Notes: generated by a model not told the origin, from the letters alone. 64,000 nucleotides of DNA from JARRNE01 sp963824085 (GCA_963824085.1 CAWGNT010000024.1:310001-374000), one strand, 5' to 3'; positions 36,634 to 45,809 are shown, numbered from the stretch's first letter. A program made the numbers and translations.

Positions 36634-38640
36634 TCAGGCCGCCAGCCCTCGGCCTTGTAGCTCGCGGATACGGTCGCGTACCGCCGCGGCCTTCTCGAAC
36701 TCCAGATTCTTCGCGTACTGGTACATCTCCTTCTCGAGCTCCTTGAGCTTTCGGGCCATTTGCGGCGGTGTAAGATGCGCGTACTCGGCCACCTCCTCCG
36801 CCACTCGGGCGTAGTCCCGGGCGCGCATGGGTGCCCCGGGGTAGGCCCCTTCCATGATGTCCGCGACCGCCTTGCGGATGGTCTGCGGCGTTATGCCCCG
36901 GGAGGCGTTGTGGGTGATCTGTTTGGTGCGGCGACGCTCGGTCTCGTCGATAGCACGGCGCATGGAGCCGGTGATGGTGTCCGCGTAGAGGATCGCCTTG
37001 CCGTTGGCGTTGCGGGCGGCGCGGCCAATGGTCTGAATGAGTGAGCCTTCCGAGCGCAGGAACCCCTCCTTGTCCGCGTCCAGGATGGCGACCAGCGACA
37101 CCTCCGGCATGTCCAGCCCTTCTCGCAGGAGGTTGATCCCCACGAGGACGTCGAACTCCCCGAGGCGCAGGTCGCGAATGATCTCCACACGCTCCACGGT
37201 ATCGATGTCCGAGTGCAGGTAGCGCACTCGGACACCGTGATCGTTGAGGTAGTCGGTAAGGTCCTCGGCCATGCGCTTCGTCAGCGTAGTGACAAGGACA
37301 CGTTCGTCGTTCTGCAGCCGCAGGTTGATTTCCGAGAGCAGGTCGTCCACCTGAGTCAGGGCCGGGCGGACCTCCACCTGGGGGTCGACGAGGCCGGTTG
37401 GGCGCACCACTTGCTCCACAACTGCCCCCGAGTGTTGGATTTCATAGTCGCGCGGCGTGGCGGACACGTAGATCGTTTGGGGCTGCCGCTCCTGAAACTC
37501 CTCGAAGCGCAGGGGCCGGTTGTCGAGCGCCGAGGGCAGTCGAAATCCGTACTCCACCAGGTTCTCCTTGCGGGAACGGTCACCCCGGTACATGCCGCCG
37601 AGCTGAGGCACGGTCACGTGGCTCTCGTCGATCACGAGCAGGGCGTTGGCGGGCAGGTAGTCGAAGAGGGTGGGCGGGGGCTGGCCCGGCCCGCGTCCTG
37701 ACAGGTAGCGGGAGTAGTTTTCGATCCCGGAGCAGTAGCCTACCTCCAGCATCATCTCAAGATCGAACAGGGTCCGCTGCTCCAGGCGCTGCGCCTCCAC
37801 CAGCTTGTCGTGCTCGCGCAGCCAAGCCAGGCGCTCCACGAGCTCGAGCTTGATCTGCTCCACCGCGTTGACCACCGTCTCGCGCGGGGTCGCGTAGTGT
37901 GTCTTCGGGAAGACGGTGTAGCGCGGGACCTTGCGCAGGACCTCGCCGGTCAGAGGATCGAAGAGCGAGATCGCCTCGATCTCGTCGTCGAAGAGCTCAA
38001 CCCGCACGGCCTCGGCGTCTGACTCCGCCGGATAGATGTCGATGACGTCTCCGCGTACTCGGTACGTGCCCCGGTGGAGCTCCACCTCGTTGCGCTTGTA
38101 CTGCAGGGTCGCCAGGCGGCGCAGGATGGCGCGCTGATCGATCAGGTCGCCACGGGAGAGATGCAAGACCATCTGCAGGTAGGACTGGGGATCGCCCAGC
38201 CCGTAGATGGAGGACACGGTGGCCACGATGATGACGTCCGGGCGCTCCAGCAGGGCCTTGGTCGCGGACAGACGCATCTGCTCGATATGCTCATTGATCG
38301 AGGCGTCCTTCTCGATATAGGTGTCCGTGGAGGGGACATACGCCTCGGGCTGGTAGTAGTCGTAGTAAGAGACGAAGTACTCCACCGCGTTGTGGGGGAA
38401 GAACTCTCGCATCTCTCCGTAGAGCTGGGCCGCCAAGGTCTTGTTGGGGGCGAGGATCAGGGCCGGGCGCTGAACCGCCTGTATGACGTTGGCGACGGTA
38501 AAGGTCTTGCCGGATCCCGTGACCCCCAACAGCGTCATGGCGGCCTCGCCGTCGTTGAGTCCTTCCGCCAGTCGGCCGATGGCCTCCGGCTGGTCGCCCG
38601 CCGGGGCAAACTGAGACGCAAGCAGAAGCTCTCTAGACAT
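36634..38640 (-). CDS. uvrB: UvrABC system protein B
   Basis: A 668-residue DNA damage-verifying helicase of nucleotide excision repair that works with UvrA and UvrC. Walker A is GVTGSGKT (39-46), the beta-hairpin region is YFVSYYDYYQPEAYVP, later helicase motifs are LLVIDESHVT, VSATPRDYE and QTIGRAARN, and the UvrC-binding UVR helix (EFEKAAAVRDRIRELQ) is at the C-terminus. E. coli UvrB has 673 residues. The frame continues upstream to 40518 antisense to the aminotransferase; MSRELLLASQFAPAGDQ at 38640 is the homologous start. Confidence 0.96.
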   Translation of the reverse strand: MSRELLLASQFAPAGDQPEAIGRLAEGLNDGEAAMTLLGVTGSGKTFTVANVIQAVQRPALILAPNKTLAAQLYGEMREFFPHNAVEYFVSYYDYYQPEAYVPSTDTYIEKDASINEHIEQMRLSATKALLERPDVIIVATVSSIYGLGDPQSYLQMVLHLSRGDLIDQRAILRRLATLQYKRNEVELHRGTYRVRGDVIDIYPAESDAEAVRVELFDDEIEAISLFDPLTGEVLRKVPRYTVFPKTHYATPRETVVNAVEQIKLELVERLAWLREHDKLVEAQRLEQRTLFDLEMMLEVGYCSGIENYSRYLSGRGPGQPPPTLFDYLPANALLVIDESHVTVPQLGGMYRGDRSRKENLVEYGFRLPSALDNRPLRFEEFQERQPQTIYVSATPRDYEIQHSGAVVEQVVRPTGLVDPQVEVRPALTQVDDLLSEINLRLQNDERVLVTTLTKRMAEDLTDYLNDHGVRVRYLHSDIDTVERVEIIRDLRLGEFDVLVGINLLREGLDMPEVSLVAILDADKEGFLRSEGSLIQTIGRAARNANGKAILYADTITGSMRRAIDETERRRTKQITHNASRGITPQTIRKAVADIMEGAYPGAPMRARDYARVAEEVAEYAHLTPPQMARKLKELEKEMYQYAKNLEFEKAAAVRDRIRELQGRGLAA

Positions 38641-38671
38641 CGAGGGATTCTTCTCCGCATACGGTTTGGCT

Positions 38672-38700
38672 ATTATTGGACGCTTGCCCAGAAATCCCAA
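38672..38700 (-). promoter_or_regulatory. Candidate sigma-70 promoter of uvrB
   Basis: On the minus strand TTGGGA (38700-38695) and AATAAT (38677-38672) are separated by exactly 17 bases, 4/6 and 5/6 matches to the -35 and -10 consensus, about 30 bases before the uvrB start. No LexA-type operator was evident. Confidence 0.4.
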
Positions 38701-38730
38701 GCCGCCCCCAAGAACATCGAGAACCGACCG

Positions 38731-39915
38731 ATGAGCATCAGACTTTCGGCACGCGTCCAGGCCGTCAAACCCTCCGCGACCCTTGCCATCACGGCCCGCG
38801 CCAAAGCGCTGCGGGCTGCGGGGAAGGACGTCATCGGCCTCGGTGCGGGAGAGCCGGACTTCGATACCCCTGATCACATCAAGGAGGCGGGAATCAGGGC
38901 AATCCGGGACGGCTTCACCAAGTACACGGCAGTGGACGGCACGCCCGAGCTCAAGCAGGCGGTGATTGCCAAGTTCCGGCGCGACAATGGTTTCGAATTC
39001 AAGCCGGATCAGGTCCTGGTCTCCTGCGGCGGCAAGCAGAGCTTCTACAACCTGGCCCAGGCGATCCTGGACCCCGGTGACGAGGTCATTATCCCTGCCC
39101 CGTATTGGGTGTCCTACCCGGACATGGCCCTCTTGGCGGGCGGCGCGCCCGTGCTCGTGCACGCGAACGCGGATCAGGAGTTCAAGATCACTCCGGCCCA
39201 GCTCAAGGCCGCGATCACGGAGAAGACCAAGCTGGTGGTCATCAACAGCCCGTCCAACCCGACGGGTATGGCCTATACGCGCGATGAGCTCGCGGCTCTG
39301 GGGGATGTGCTGCGCGAGGTCCCGCGGGCTGTCATCGCGACCGATGACATGTACGAGCACATCCTGTGGACGAACGAGCCCTTCGTGAACATCCTCAACG
39401 CCTGCCCGGACCTCGCCCCGCGCACCATGGTCTTGAACGGGGTGTCCAAGGCGTACTCCATGACCGGCTGGCGTATCGGCTATGCGGGCGGCCCGCAAGA
39501 GGTGGTCAAGGCCATGACGAAGGTGCAGTCGCAGAGCACCTCCAATCCGACCTCGATCTCTCAGGTGGCCGCTCAGGCGGCGCTCGACGGCCCGCAGGAC
39601 TGCATCGAGCCCATGCGGACGGCATTCAAGCAGCGTCACGACTACGTCGTCGGGCGCCTGAACCAGATCCCGGGTGTTCAGTGCCTTCCGACTGACGGGA
39701 CCTTCTACGTCTTTCCAAAGGTGCAGGGCATGATCGAGGCGCTGCACAGCGTGAGTAACGACCTTGATCTTGCTGAATTTCTGATCGAGCGGGCCGGTGT
39801 CGCCCTCGTGCCGGGGTCTGCATTCGGGCTCGGCGGTCACGTGCGCATCTCGATTGCCACCAGTCAGAGCAACTTGGAGGAGGCCCTCGATCGAATCGAG
39901 CGCGTGCTTGGGTAG
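38731..39915 (+). CDS. Pyridoxal-phosphate aspartate aminotransferase (class I, Ib subgroup)
   Basis: A 394-residue fold-type I aminotransferase. Conserved segments are GLGAGEPDFDTPDHIKEA, YTAVDGTPELKQAV, PAPYWVSYPDM, NSPSNPTG and SKAYSMTGWRIGYAGG with K240 as the PLP Schiff-base Lys; the C-terminal Arg of the substrate carboxylate is in HVRISIA. Subgroup Ib enzymes use aspartate and often prephenate. The start at 38731 fits the family N-terminus. It is divergent from uvrB, with a 90-base shared upstream region. Confidence 0.92.
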   Translation: MSIRLSARVQAVKPSATLAITARAKALRAAGKDVIGLGAGEPDFDTPDHIKEAGIRAIRDGFTKYTAVDGTPELKQAVIAKFRRDNGFEFKPDQVLVSCGGKQSFYNLAQAILDPGDEVIIPAPYWVSYPDMALLAGGAPVLVHANADQEFKITPAQLKAAITEKTKLVVINSPSNPTGMAYTRDELAALGDVLREVPRAVIATDDMYEHILWTNEPFVNILNACPDLAPRTMVLNGVSKAYSMTGWRIGYAGGPQEVVKAMTKVQSQSTSNPTSISQVAAQAALDGPQDCIEPMRTAFKQRHDYVVGRLNQIPGVQCLPTDGTFYVFPKVQGMIEALHSVSNDLDLAEFLIERAGVALVPGSAFGLGGHVRISIATSQSNLEEALDRIERVLG

Positions 39916-40003
39916 CTGCCGGCGGCCGCGGCGGTCACCTGCCGTTCGGGGCGCGCAACCGCTAGACTTGTTATACGGTTTCAATTTGGGCTTTTCGTTT
40001 TTT

Positions 40004-40105
40004 GGGGACGGGCCGCTCCCGCCGGGGGGTGCCGTGAATACGTCCATGTAGGCTGGACGGCAGCGTCCCTGCTGCCGACACCGCCGGCGGGAGCGGCCCG
40101 TCCCC
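40004..40105. repeat. Large perfect inverted repeat (22-base arms)
   Basis: Arms at 40004-40025 and 40084-40105 are exact reverse complements (GGGGACGGGCCGCTCCCGCC...). Inside, CGGCAGC and GCTGCCG (about 40059-40065 and 40071-40077) form a second hairpin, next to GTGAATACGTCCATGTAGGC. The inner part resembles a dispersed intergenic repeat seen in many gammaproteobacteria. It lies between the aminotransferase and pilin genes and could fold as a long hairpin on either strand. Confidence 0.7.
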
Positions 40106-40167
40106 TCTGGCCCAGAAGCGAAAAATCCGAGTGGGTCCGGTATACAAGGCAGGCAGAGAAAGGTCTC

Positions 40168-40731
40168 ATGCGAACCGTCCCTAGAAAGCGCCCGTCTCAG
40201 GGCGTAACCCTGGTCGAGCTTGTCGTTGCGATTGCCATCGCCGCCATCGTGCTCACGCTGGGAATCCCTGGGTTCGCGCGGCTGATTGCGAAAAGCCGCA
40301 TGACTACGGCGATCAACACCTTCGTCACCAACCTTCAGCTGGCGCGTTCCGAGGCCGTCAAGCTGGGGTCTCGCGTTACCCTCTGCCCGGTCGAGCTTGG
40401 CAGCGACCCGCTGGCGTGCGCGGATAGCACGACCTGGCACACCGGCTACATCGTCTTCGCCAACCCGAACAATGCCGATACGCCGGACAGCGCCGATCAG
40501 GTAGTCCGGCACGTCCAAGGGGCTGCTGGCGCGCCCGTCACCATCACCACGAGCACGGGTGGCAAGAAGATAACCTATCAGACGGACGGCACCAGTCCCG
40601 GCAGCAACGCGACCTACACCTTTTGCGACGCGTATGACAGGATCGCGCCACGTGCGGTGATCATTTCCAATACGGGGCGCCCCCGAGTTTCACTCAAGAA
40701 GCCTGACGGCACTGGCCTTGTCTGCTCCTAG
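40168..40731 (+). CDS. Type IV pilin-like / pseudopilin protein (FimT/GspH family)
   Basis: A 187-residue prepilin. The basic leader MRTVPRKRPSQG is followed by the prepilin peptidase site G12/V13 and VTLVELVVAIAIAAIVLTLG, with the conserved Glu at +5. The rest fits the GspH/FimT domain: NTFVTNLQLARSEAVKLGSRV and a Cys-containing beta region (LCPVE, CADSTTW, FCDA, LVCS). Minor pilins of this type prime pilus assembly. No other pilus gene is adjacent, so the rest of the set must lie elsewhere. Confidence 0.82.
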   Translation: MRTVPRKRPSQGVTLVELVVAIAIAAIVLTLGIPGFARLIAKSRMTTAINTFVTNLQLARSEAVKLGSRVTLCPVELGSDPLACADSTTWHTGYIVFANPNNADTPDSADQVVRHVQGAAGAPVTITTSTGGKKITYQTDGTSPGSNATYTFCDAYDRIAPRAVIISNTGRPRVSLKKPDGTGLVCS

Positions 40732-40934
40732 CCTCGAGGCTTGGCAAGCGGTGGGGGCGACGAACGGTCGAGCACGGCGCGTTTCCCCCCGAGCGGCAGC
40801 AAAATGACACTCACTCTGCGGGCGCTCGTCACTCGCGCGGCGGCCACGAACCGGGTCCCTCCAGCCTGTTTGGGAGCCTCAGCCAGTCTTGACTCCCCTC
40901 ACATGGGTCCAGTAGACTGGCGCGCTTCGACTGA

Positions 40935-41010
40935 TCCCCGGTAGCTCAGTCGGTAGAGCGGGTGACTGTTAATCACTAGGTCCGTGGTTCGAGTCCACGC
41001 CGGGGAGCCA
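40935..41010 (+). tRNA. tRNA-Asn (GTT)
   Basis: Cloverleaf is clear: acceptor TCCCCGG pairs with CCGGGGA, D-arm GCTCAGTCGGTAGAGC, anticodon loop CTGTTAA with anticodon GTT at 40968-40970, T-arm with GGTTCGAGTCC, and an encoded CCA end. It is followed by an integrase gene, so its 3' end is the probable attachment site of the downstream island. Confidence 0.97.
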
Positions 41011-41028
41011 CAAAAAGAGAATATATGC

Positions 41029-41065
41029 AAGGGCTTAGGCAGTGATGCCAGGCCCTTTTTCTTTG
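41029..41065 (+). terminator. Rho-independent terminator after tRNA-Asn
   Basis: AAGGGC (41029-41034) pairs with GCCCTT (41052-41057) and GGCA (41038-41041) with TGCC (41046-41049), loop GTGA, then a T-run (TTTTTCTTT). It ends the tRNA transcript. Confidence 0.7.
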
Positions 41066-41268
41066 TCCGCAGGTGTCATGGGACACTGGCGGGACATCGC
41101 CCGGTAATTTGCTACCATTATCCACGGCACCCGCCAAAATAAACGAGCCCCGAGGCGGCACCACCCGCGACGAGGCTCTGACCATCACCAACCTGTACCG
41201 GAGGTTCGGCAATGGCTACCGAGAATCGTAGCACGGCCGGGACCCCATCCACGCTGGAGGGCTGACCC

Positions 41269-42336
41269 GTGGCCACCATCGAGAAACGCACTGCCGAAGA
41301 TGGCGCCCTGTCCTACCGCGTCAAGGTTCGCATCAAGGGGCACCCCACGGCTACAGCAACCTTCCCCCGGCTAACGGACGCCAAGAGGTGGGCTAGCCAG
41401 ACCGAGGCCGCCATCCGCGAGCGGCGGTACTTCAAGACCGTCGAAGCGCAGAAGCACACCCTCGCGGAGCTGGTTGATCGCTACATCCGCGACGTGCTGC
41501 CCGCCAAACCCAAGTCCAGGGCGAAACAGACTCAGCAGCTTAACTGGTGGAAAGATGAGCTTGGCCCTTACGCGCTAGTCGATGTGACGCCGGCCCTAGT
41601 CGCTGAGGCTCGCGACAAGCTTGCCAGACGCGCGACCCCGCGCGGCCCAGCGCGTACCCCGGCAACGGTTACCCGCTACCTGGCCGCCTTGTCTCACGCC
41701 TTCACGGTCGCTGTAAAGGAATGGCAGTGGATCGAAGACAACCCAGTGCGCAGGGTCACCAAGCCCAAAGAGCCCCGCGGCCGGGTGCGGTTGCTGTCGG
41801 ACGACGAACGCGGCCGGCTGTTGACCGCCTGCAAGAACTCATCGAGTCCGTGGCTCTATCCCGTGGTGGTCCTGGCATTGAGTACCGGCATGCGGGCGCA
41901 GGAGATCATGCAGCTGACCTGGGACCGCGTTGATTTGAAGCAGGGGCGCATGCTGTTGGAGCTCACCAAGAACGGCGAACGGCGGGCTGTCCCGCTGGCA
42001 GGTCACGCCCTGGACTTGCTGAAGGAGCACAACAAGGTCCGGCGGCTGGACACCAATTTGCTCTGGCCAGGTCACGTTCACGCAGACAAGCCCGTCGAGC
42101 TGCGCCAACCCTGGCTGGCGGCCCTTAAGGCGGCCGGCATCGAGGACTTCCGATTTCACGATCTGAGGCATAGCGCCGCGAGCTACATGCTCATGAACGG
42201 CGCGACCCTCGGCGAGCTCGCGGAGGTCCTCGGTCACCGGACCCTGCAGATGGTGCGGAGGTACTCGCACATCAGCGAGAGCCATGCGCACCGAGTCGTG
42301 GCGCGTATGACCAGTGCCATTTTCGGAGGGCAGTGA
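41269..42336 (+). CDS. Tyrosine recombinase / integrase
   Basis: A 355-residue phage-type integrase. An N-terminal arm-binding domain (SYRVKVRIKGHPTATATFPR) and a SAM-like core-binding domain (about 65-165) precede the catalytic domain. The active site is complete: R209 in STGMRAQE, H297 and R300 in HDLRH, H323 in GHR and the nucleophile Y332 in RRYSH. A GTG start follows the small stretch after the tRNA terminator. It overlaps the next gene by 4 bases and should integrate and excise the island at tRNA-Asn. Confidence 0.93.
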   Translation: MATIEKRTAEDGALSYRVKVRIKGHPTATATFPRLTDAKRWASQTEAAIRERRYFKTVEAQKHTLAELVDRYIRDVLPAKPKSRAKQTQQLNWWKDELGPYALVDVTPALVAEARDKLARRATPRGPARTPATVTRYLAALSHAFTVAVKEWQWIEDNPVRRVTKPKEPRGRVRLLSDDERGRLLTACKNSSSPWLYPVVVLALSTGMRAQEIMQLTWDRVDLKQGRMLLELTKNGERRAVPLAGHALDLLKEHNKVRRLDTNLLWPGHVHADKPVELRQPWLAALKAAGIEDFRFHDLRHSAASYMLMNGATLGELAEVLGHRTLQMVRRYSHISESHAHRVVARMTSAIFGGQ

Positions 42337-42983
42337 GCATGGGCGACTTGCAGGACTATCCCAAGCCGAACTATGAGTTTTGGGATGAACGGATCAAAGA
42401 GGATGAAGGTCTGGTCAGCTTGTGGAATGCAACCTGGCTATGGGAGGACAGAGAGCCACCCCCGGGAAAGCCTTGGTCAGGGGACCAGCTGCCGCCGTGG
42501 ATAAGACTGACCTGGGACCGTCTACAGAAGCTCCCGTGCGTTAACCTCGCGGACTTCGAGAGAAAGGGGATAGAGCACGGGTGTGGTTGGATTGGCGGGC
42601 CGATTACACCGAATCAGTACCAGTGCATGCAGGTCTGGCACCTCCACATCGGCACCGAGAAAGACCTGATTCGCTATAGCGTCAGGACGCTGAGGCAATT
42701 CGCGGAGGAGACCGGCAAGCGGCCGCCATTCCTCTATGAAGAGGAGCGGGTCGCGCGTCCGACCACCAGGAACGCGTCGGCTGCCGTCTCGAAAAAAGAG
42801 GAGCCGTCCGTCCTCAGGATTTTGGCTGCGGTTCTCATAAAGGGCTGGGGGCCTGATATCGTTGAGAACTTGAAGGACGAAAAGTCAACAATGTTCGGCG
42901 CGGTTCATCAGTATGTCAGCAGTAGGTTCAGCATTTCCGAAGGCACCTTACGCAAGTATGTGAAGCGCCTACCGGATATCTAA
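42333..42983 (+). CDS. Unknown island protein, 216 aa
   Basis: Soluble protein, Trp-rich at the N-terminus (YEFWDERIKEDEGLVSLWNA, LWEDREPPPGKPW). The C-terminal third (about 155-215, ILAAVLIKGWGPDIVENLK, SSRFSISEGTLRKYVKRLPD) looks like a helix-turn-helix that could bind DNA. It is coupled to the integrase gene by a 4-base overlap (GTGA; an ATG two codons on is an alternative start), so it may be an excision or regulation factor. I do not recognise the family. Confidence 0.6.
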   Translation: MSMGDLQDYPKPNYEFWDERIKEDEGLVSLWNATWLWEDREPPPGKPWSGDQLPPWIRLTWDRLQKLPCVNLADFERKGIEHGCGWIGGPITPNQYQCMQVWHLHIGTEKDLIRYSVRTLRQFAEETGKRPPFLYEEERVARPTTRNASAAVSKKEEPSVLRILAAVLIKGWGPDIVENLKDEKSTMFGAVHQYVSSRFSISEGTLRKYVKRLPDI

Positions 42984-43000
42984 CAGGCCCCTCCTCAACC

Positions 43001-43040
43001 GTCCCGTAACTTGCGGGAGCGCTCCGTTAAGTTGCGGGAC
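43001..43040. repeat. 40-base near-perfect palindrome
   Basis: The two 20-base halves (GTCCCGTAACTTGCGGGAGC and GCTCCGTTAAGTTGCGGGAC) are complementary except for a few internal positions, with AGCGCT at the centre. It can also be read as two copies of TAAnTTGCGGGA (43007-43018, 43028-43039). It lies between two island genes with no T-run, so an operator or processing hairpin is as likely as a terminator. Confidence 0.7.
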
Positions 43041-43113
43041 AGGTTCTCGACGGCTCGCTAGCCTTCTCCCCAACACGCGGCAACCCGTCGCGTCACCAGA
43101 CGGAGCAAGGCAT

Positions 43114-43434
43114 TTGTGTACACATCTCCGCAGAGCAGCCGAAGCCGTGGGAGCGGCTGCGGCTGAACAAGACCTCAACAACAAGCACAAACCATCGGCC
43201 AAGGCTTACGCCCAGCTGCCTATCCCGCCGCCCTCCCGCGTCCTCTTCACTGTCGACCGGCTGGCCGAACAACAACCAGGACTCACGAAGGGCAAGATTC
43301 GCTGGGATCTCTTTAACAGAAAGTCGAACGGCCTTGAGGAGTCTGGTGCTGTCGTCAATCGGGGTCGGCGCTTACTGCTTGACCAGGATCGCTATCTGGA
43401 CTGGCTCGCCCGCGGCCAGAAGGGGGTGGCGTGA
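43114..43434 (+). CDS. Small helix-turn-helix / excisionase-like island protein
   Basis: The core from about residue 42 reads VLFTVDRLAEQQPGLTKGKI, then WDLFNRKSNGLEESGAV and RRLLLDQDRYLDWLA. This is the layout of small DNA-binding proteins found ahead of primase genes in integrative elements: a winged-helix unit where a helix enters at GxIRW and the wing ends in a basic RR...LLDQDRYLDW motif. The start is uncertain: TTG at 43114 gives 106 residues; GTG at 43147 is an in-frame alternative. Predicted regulator of the replication genes that follow. Confidence 0.6.
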   Translation: MCTHLRRAAEAVGAAAAEQDLNNKHKPSAKAYAQLPIPPPSRVLFTVDRLAEQQPGLTKGKIRWDLFNRKSNGLEESGAVVNRGRRLLLDQDRYLDWLARGQKGVA

Positions 43435-43605
43435 AGAGTTCCAGGTACTTCCGACGGAGCCCATGGTCACCGAGGTCACGCGCGACTGCCCGTATTGCTT
43501 CGCCCCAGCCGCCCGCTTGCGGCAGCAGTCCGGGCCCCGGCGTTACCCGCGAAGGCGGTACGAGACTACCGAACGGCGAGGTCGAAGAGCCGGGAGGTTG
43601 TCGAA

Positions 43606-44034
43606 GTGAAAAAGGACTCTGCCGCCGCCGGGGCCCTGTTGCCCCTCCTTAAGGGTGTGATCGACCGAGGCAATGGCCACCATTACGCTTTGTGTCCGGC
43701 TCATGACGACAAAGCACCGTCCCTCAGTATCGGTGCCGGCGCCGACGGGCGGACCCTGATCCACTGCCACGCCGGCTGCACACCCGACGCCATCCTCTCG
43801 GCGCTCGGCCTGCGCTGGACCGACCTGTATCCTGATCGGTGGGTCGCTGCCTGGGCGAGCGCCTGCGCACGCCCCACCACATCCGCATCGCCCGATCCCC
43901 TAGAGGTCGAGCGCATGGTCCTCAGGATCGCGGCGGCCGATCTGCGAGGCGGCAAAAAGCTCACGCTGGAGGATCGAGCGCGCCTTGAGGTGGCGAGGCA
44001 GCGGCTGGCGGAATCAAGGAGGCGCGCCGCATGA
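43606..44034 (+). CDS. Primase-type zinc-binding protein
   Basis: A 142-residue protein with a CHC2-like zinc site: LCPAHDDKAPSLSIG followed by LIHCHAGCTPDAILSALGL, where Cys, His, Cys and Cys should bind zinc. This is the N-terminal element of phage and plasmid primases; the Toprim domain is absent, so it is a stand-alone zinc/primase-associated protein. A GGGAGG site lies 9 bases before the GTG start, and the stop overlaps the ATPase gene by ATGA. It likely acts in island DNA replication. Confidence 0.7.
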   Translation: MKKDSAAAGALLPLLKGVIDRGNGHHYALCPAHDDKAPSLSIGAGADGRTLIHCHAGCTPDAILSALGLRWTDLYPDRWVAAWASACARPTTSASPDPLEVERMVLRIAAADLRGGKKLTLEDRARLEVARQRLAESRRRAA

Positions 44035-45360
44035 AGGTCAACGGCTTCGACCCCGAAGAGCTGGAGCGCGAGGCCGCCAGAGAGCCCTCGCAACAGGTAT
44101 CCATCATCCCTGCCGCCGATATTCGGCCAGAGCCCATCGATTGGGTTTGGGATGGGTGGATCGCCCGGGGCAAGGTGCATGTGCTGGCAGGTGCCCCCGG
44201 CACCGGTAAGACCAGCCTGGCGCTGGCGATCGCCGCGACCCTCACGACAGGCGTGTGTTGGCCTGATCAGACCGCCGGGGTCATCGGGAGCGTGCTGATC
44301 TGGTCGGGCGAGGATGACCCCAAGGACACACTCGTACCCCGACTCATCGCCTGCGGGGCGGACCTTGCGCCGCGTGCATTTCATCGCGGGCGTCGTGGAC
44401 CACACAGGGACGCGAGCCTTCGATCCCGCAACCGACGGGCAGGTACTCAGCGACGAGATTGCCCTGATGGATCCGCCGCCAACACTTCTGATCGTGGACC
44501 CGATCGTCGCGGCCGTGGCTGGGGACAGTCACAAGAACGCCGAGGTGCGCCGCGCGCTGCAGCCTTTGGTCGACTTGGCGCAGGTGCGGCGCTGTGCCGT
44601 CCTCGGCATTTCGCACTTCTCGAAAGGCACTGCGGGGCGGGACCCGGTGGAGCGAGTGACCGGCTCGCTCGCCTTCGGTGCCCTGGCGCGGGTGGTGTTG
44701 GCCGCAGCCAAGCTGCCGGACGCGGAAGGCGGCGGTAGGATGCTCGCCCGGGCAAAAAACAACATCGCCATGGATAGCGGCGGCTTCAAGTACGAGCTGG
44801 TGCCCCTGGAGCTGCCAGGATACCCCGGCGTGTTTACCACGCTGGTGCGCTGGGGTGAAGCCTTGAAGGGCACTGCCCGGGAGCTGCTGGGGAGGGCAGA
44901 GACTGCGGTCGACCCTGACGAGCGCAGCGCCACGGATGAGGCCGCCGAGTGGCTGCGGGAGCTCCTGTCGGCCGGCCCGATGAAAGCGGCCGATGTCCAG
45001 AAGGAAGCCCGCCAGGCTGGCATCAACGACAAGCCCCTGCGCACCGCCCGGGAGCGGCTTGGCGTCAAGCCCAAGAAGAGCGGATTCTCGGCAGGATGGT
45101 GGTGGTCACTGCCGGCCGCCGAAGATGCCCTCTCTGCCGAAGATGCCCAAGATGCCAAGGTTAGGATATCGGGCAGCTTCGAACCTGGTGAGGGCAACTT
45201 CGGGCCGGGCCCCTGCCCAGGAGATCCCGAAGGCGCCCAAGATGCCCCATCTTGCCCTTCTGAAAACGAAGGCACATTCGAGGATGGAGGGCATCTTCGC
45301 GAGCTTGCGACCACTTCCACCGGAGGTGCCCGCGATGGCGACGGGTGGGAGTCATTCTGA
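44031..45360 (+). pseudogene. RepA/DnaB-like AAA ATPase, one frameshift
   Basis: The first frame encodes the N-terminus and Walker A: WVWDGWIARGKVHVLAGAPG then TGKTSLALAIAATL, plus VLIWSGEDD. At 44365-44366 the frame changes: reading GACCTT as GACCT restores GADLRRVHFIAGVVDHTG and the second frame continues with the Walker B block TLLIVDPIVAAVAGD, the CAVLGISHFSKG block and GSLAFGALARVVLAAAK, typical of hexameric RepA-type ATPases. A helical C-terminus (about LLSAGPMKAADVQKEA) and an acidic tail follow. The gene lies between the zinc protein and a small protein, overlapping both. Whether the extra base is real or an error is open. Confidence 0.72.
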
Positions 45361-45809
45361 TGGATGTCGCCGAACGGTTCCAACAGATGCTGGCTGCCGG
45401 TGTGCAGTTCCGCGTAGCGGGTGACCGGCTGGGCATCAAAGCCCCGGTTCCCCTCACCGATGAGCAGCGCGCATGGGTCCGTCAGCACAAGACCGAGCTC
45501 ATCCGCCAAGTCGAGTCCCAGACTGCCCCTGATCTGCACGGCTGGACACTGGGGCAGATCCGCGACCATTGCCACCCCGCCGAGTGGGCGGAGATCAAGG
45601 ACAATCGGCTGGCGCTGGAGTGCGTGGCGGCTGACCTGCGTCGACACCCCTTCCTTTGGTCCCCCAGCTTTCGCGGGTGCTACGAGAACCACCAGAACCG
45701 CCCGGACGAGGATGTCGATGGTTCGGTCAGGGGCGGTGTTCTCCCCCACGGCGGCGCTAGCACCGAGGCCCGCTGCACCCGCACAGGCCGCCACCGGACC
45801 CCGGACTGA
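45360..45809 (+). CDS. Island protein with TubC-like N-terminal docking domain
   Basis: A 149-residue protein overlapping the ATPase stop by one base (TGATG). Residues 1-50 (MDVAERFQQMLAAGVQFRVA, GDRLGIKAP, EQRAWVRQHKTELIRQV) have the helix-strand-helix pattern of the small docking domain known from TubC and found alone in many integrative elements. The rest is unknown and becomes low complexity at the end. Role not known. Confidence 0.55.
   Translation: MDVAERFQQMLAAGVQFRVAGDRLGIKAPVPLTDEQRAWVRQHKTELIRQVESQTAPDLHGWTLGQIRDHCHPAEWAEIKDNRLALECVAADLRRHPFLWSPSFRGCYENHQNRPDEDVDGSVRGGVLPHGGASTEARCTRTGRHRTPD

Noticed and set aside
38641..40518. N-terminal extension of uvrB
   Set aside because: The open frame runs antisense through the aminotransferase gene; UvrB homology starts exactly at 38640.
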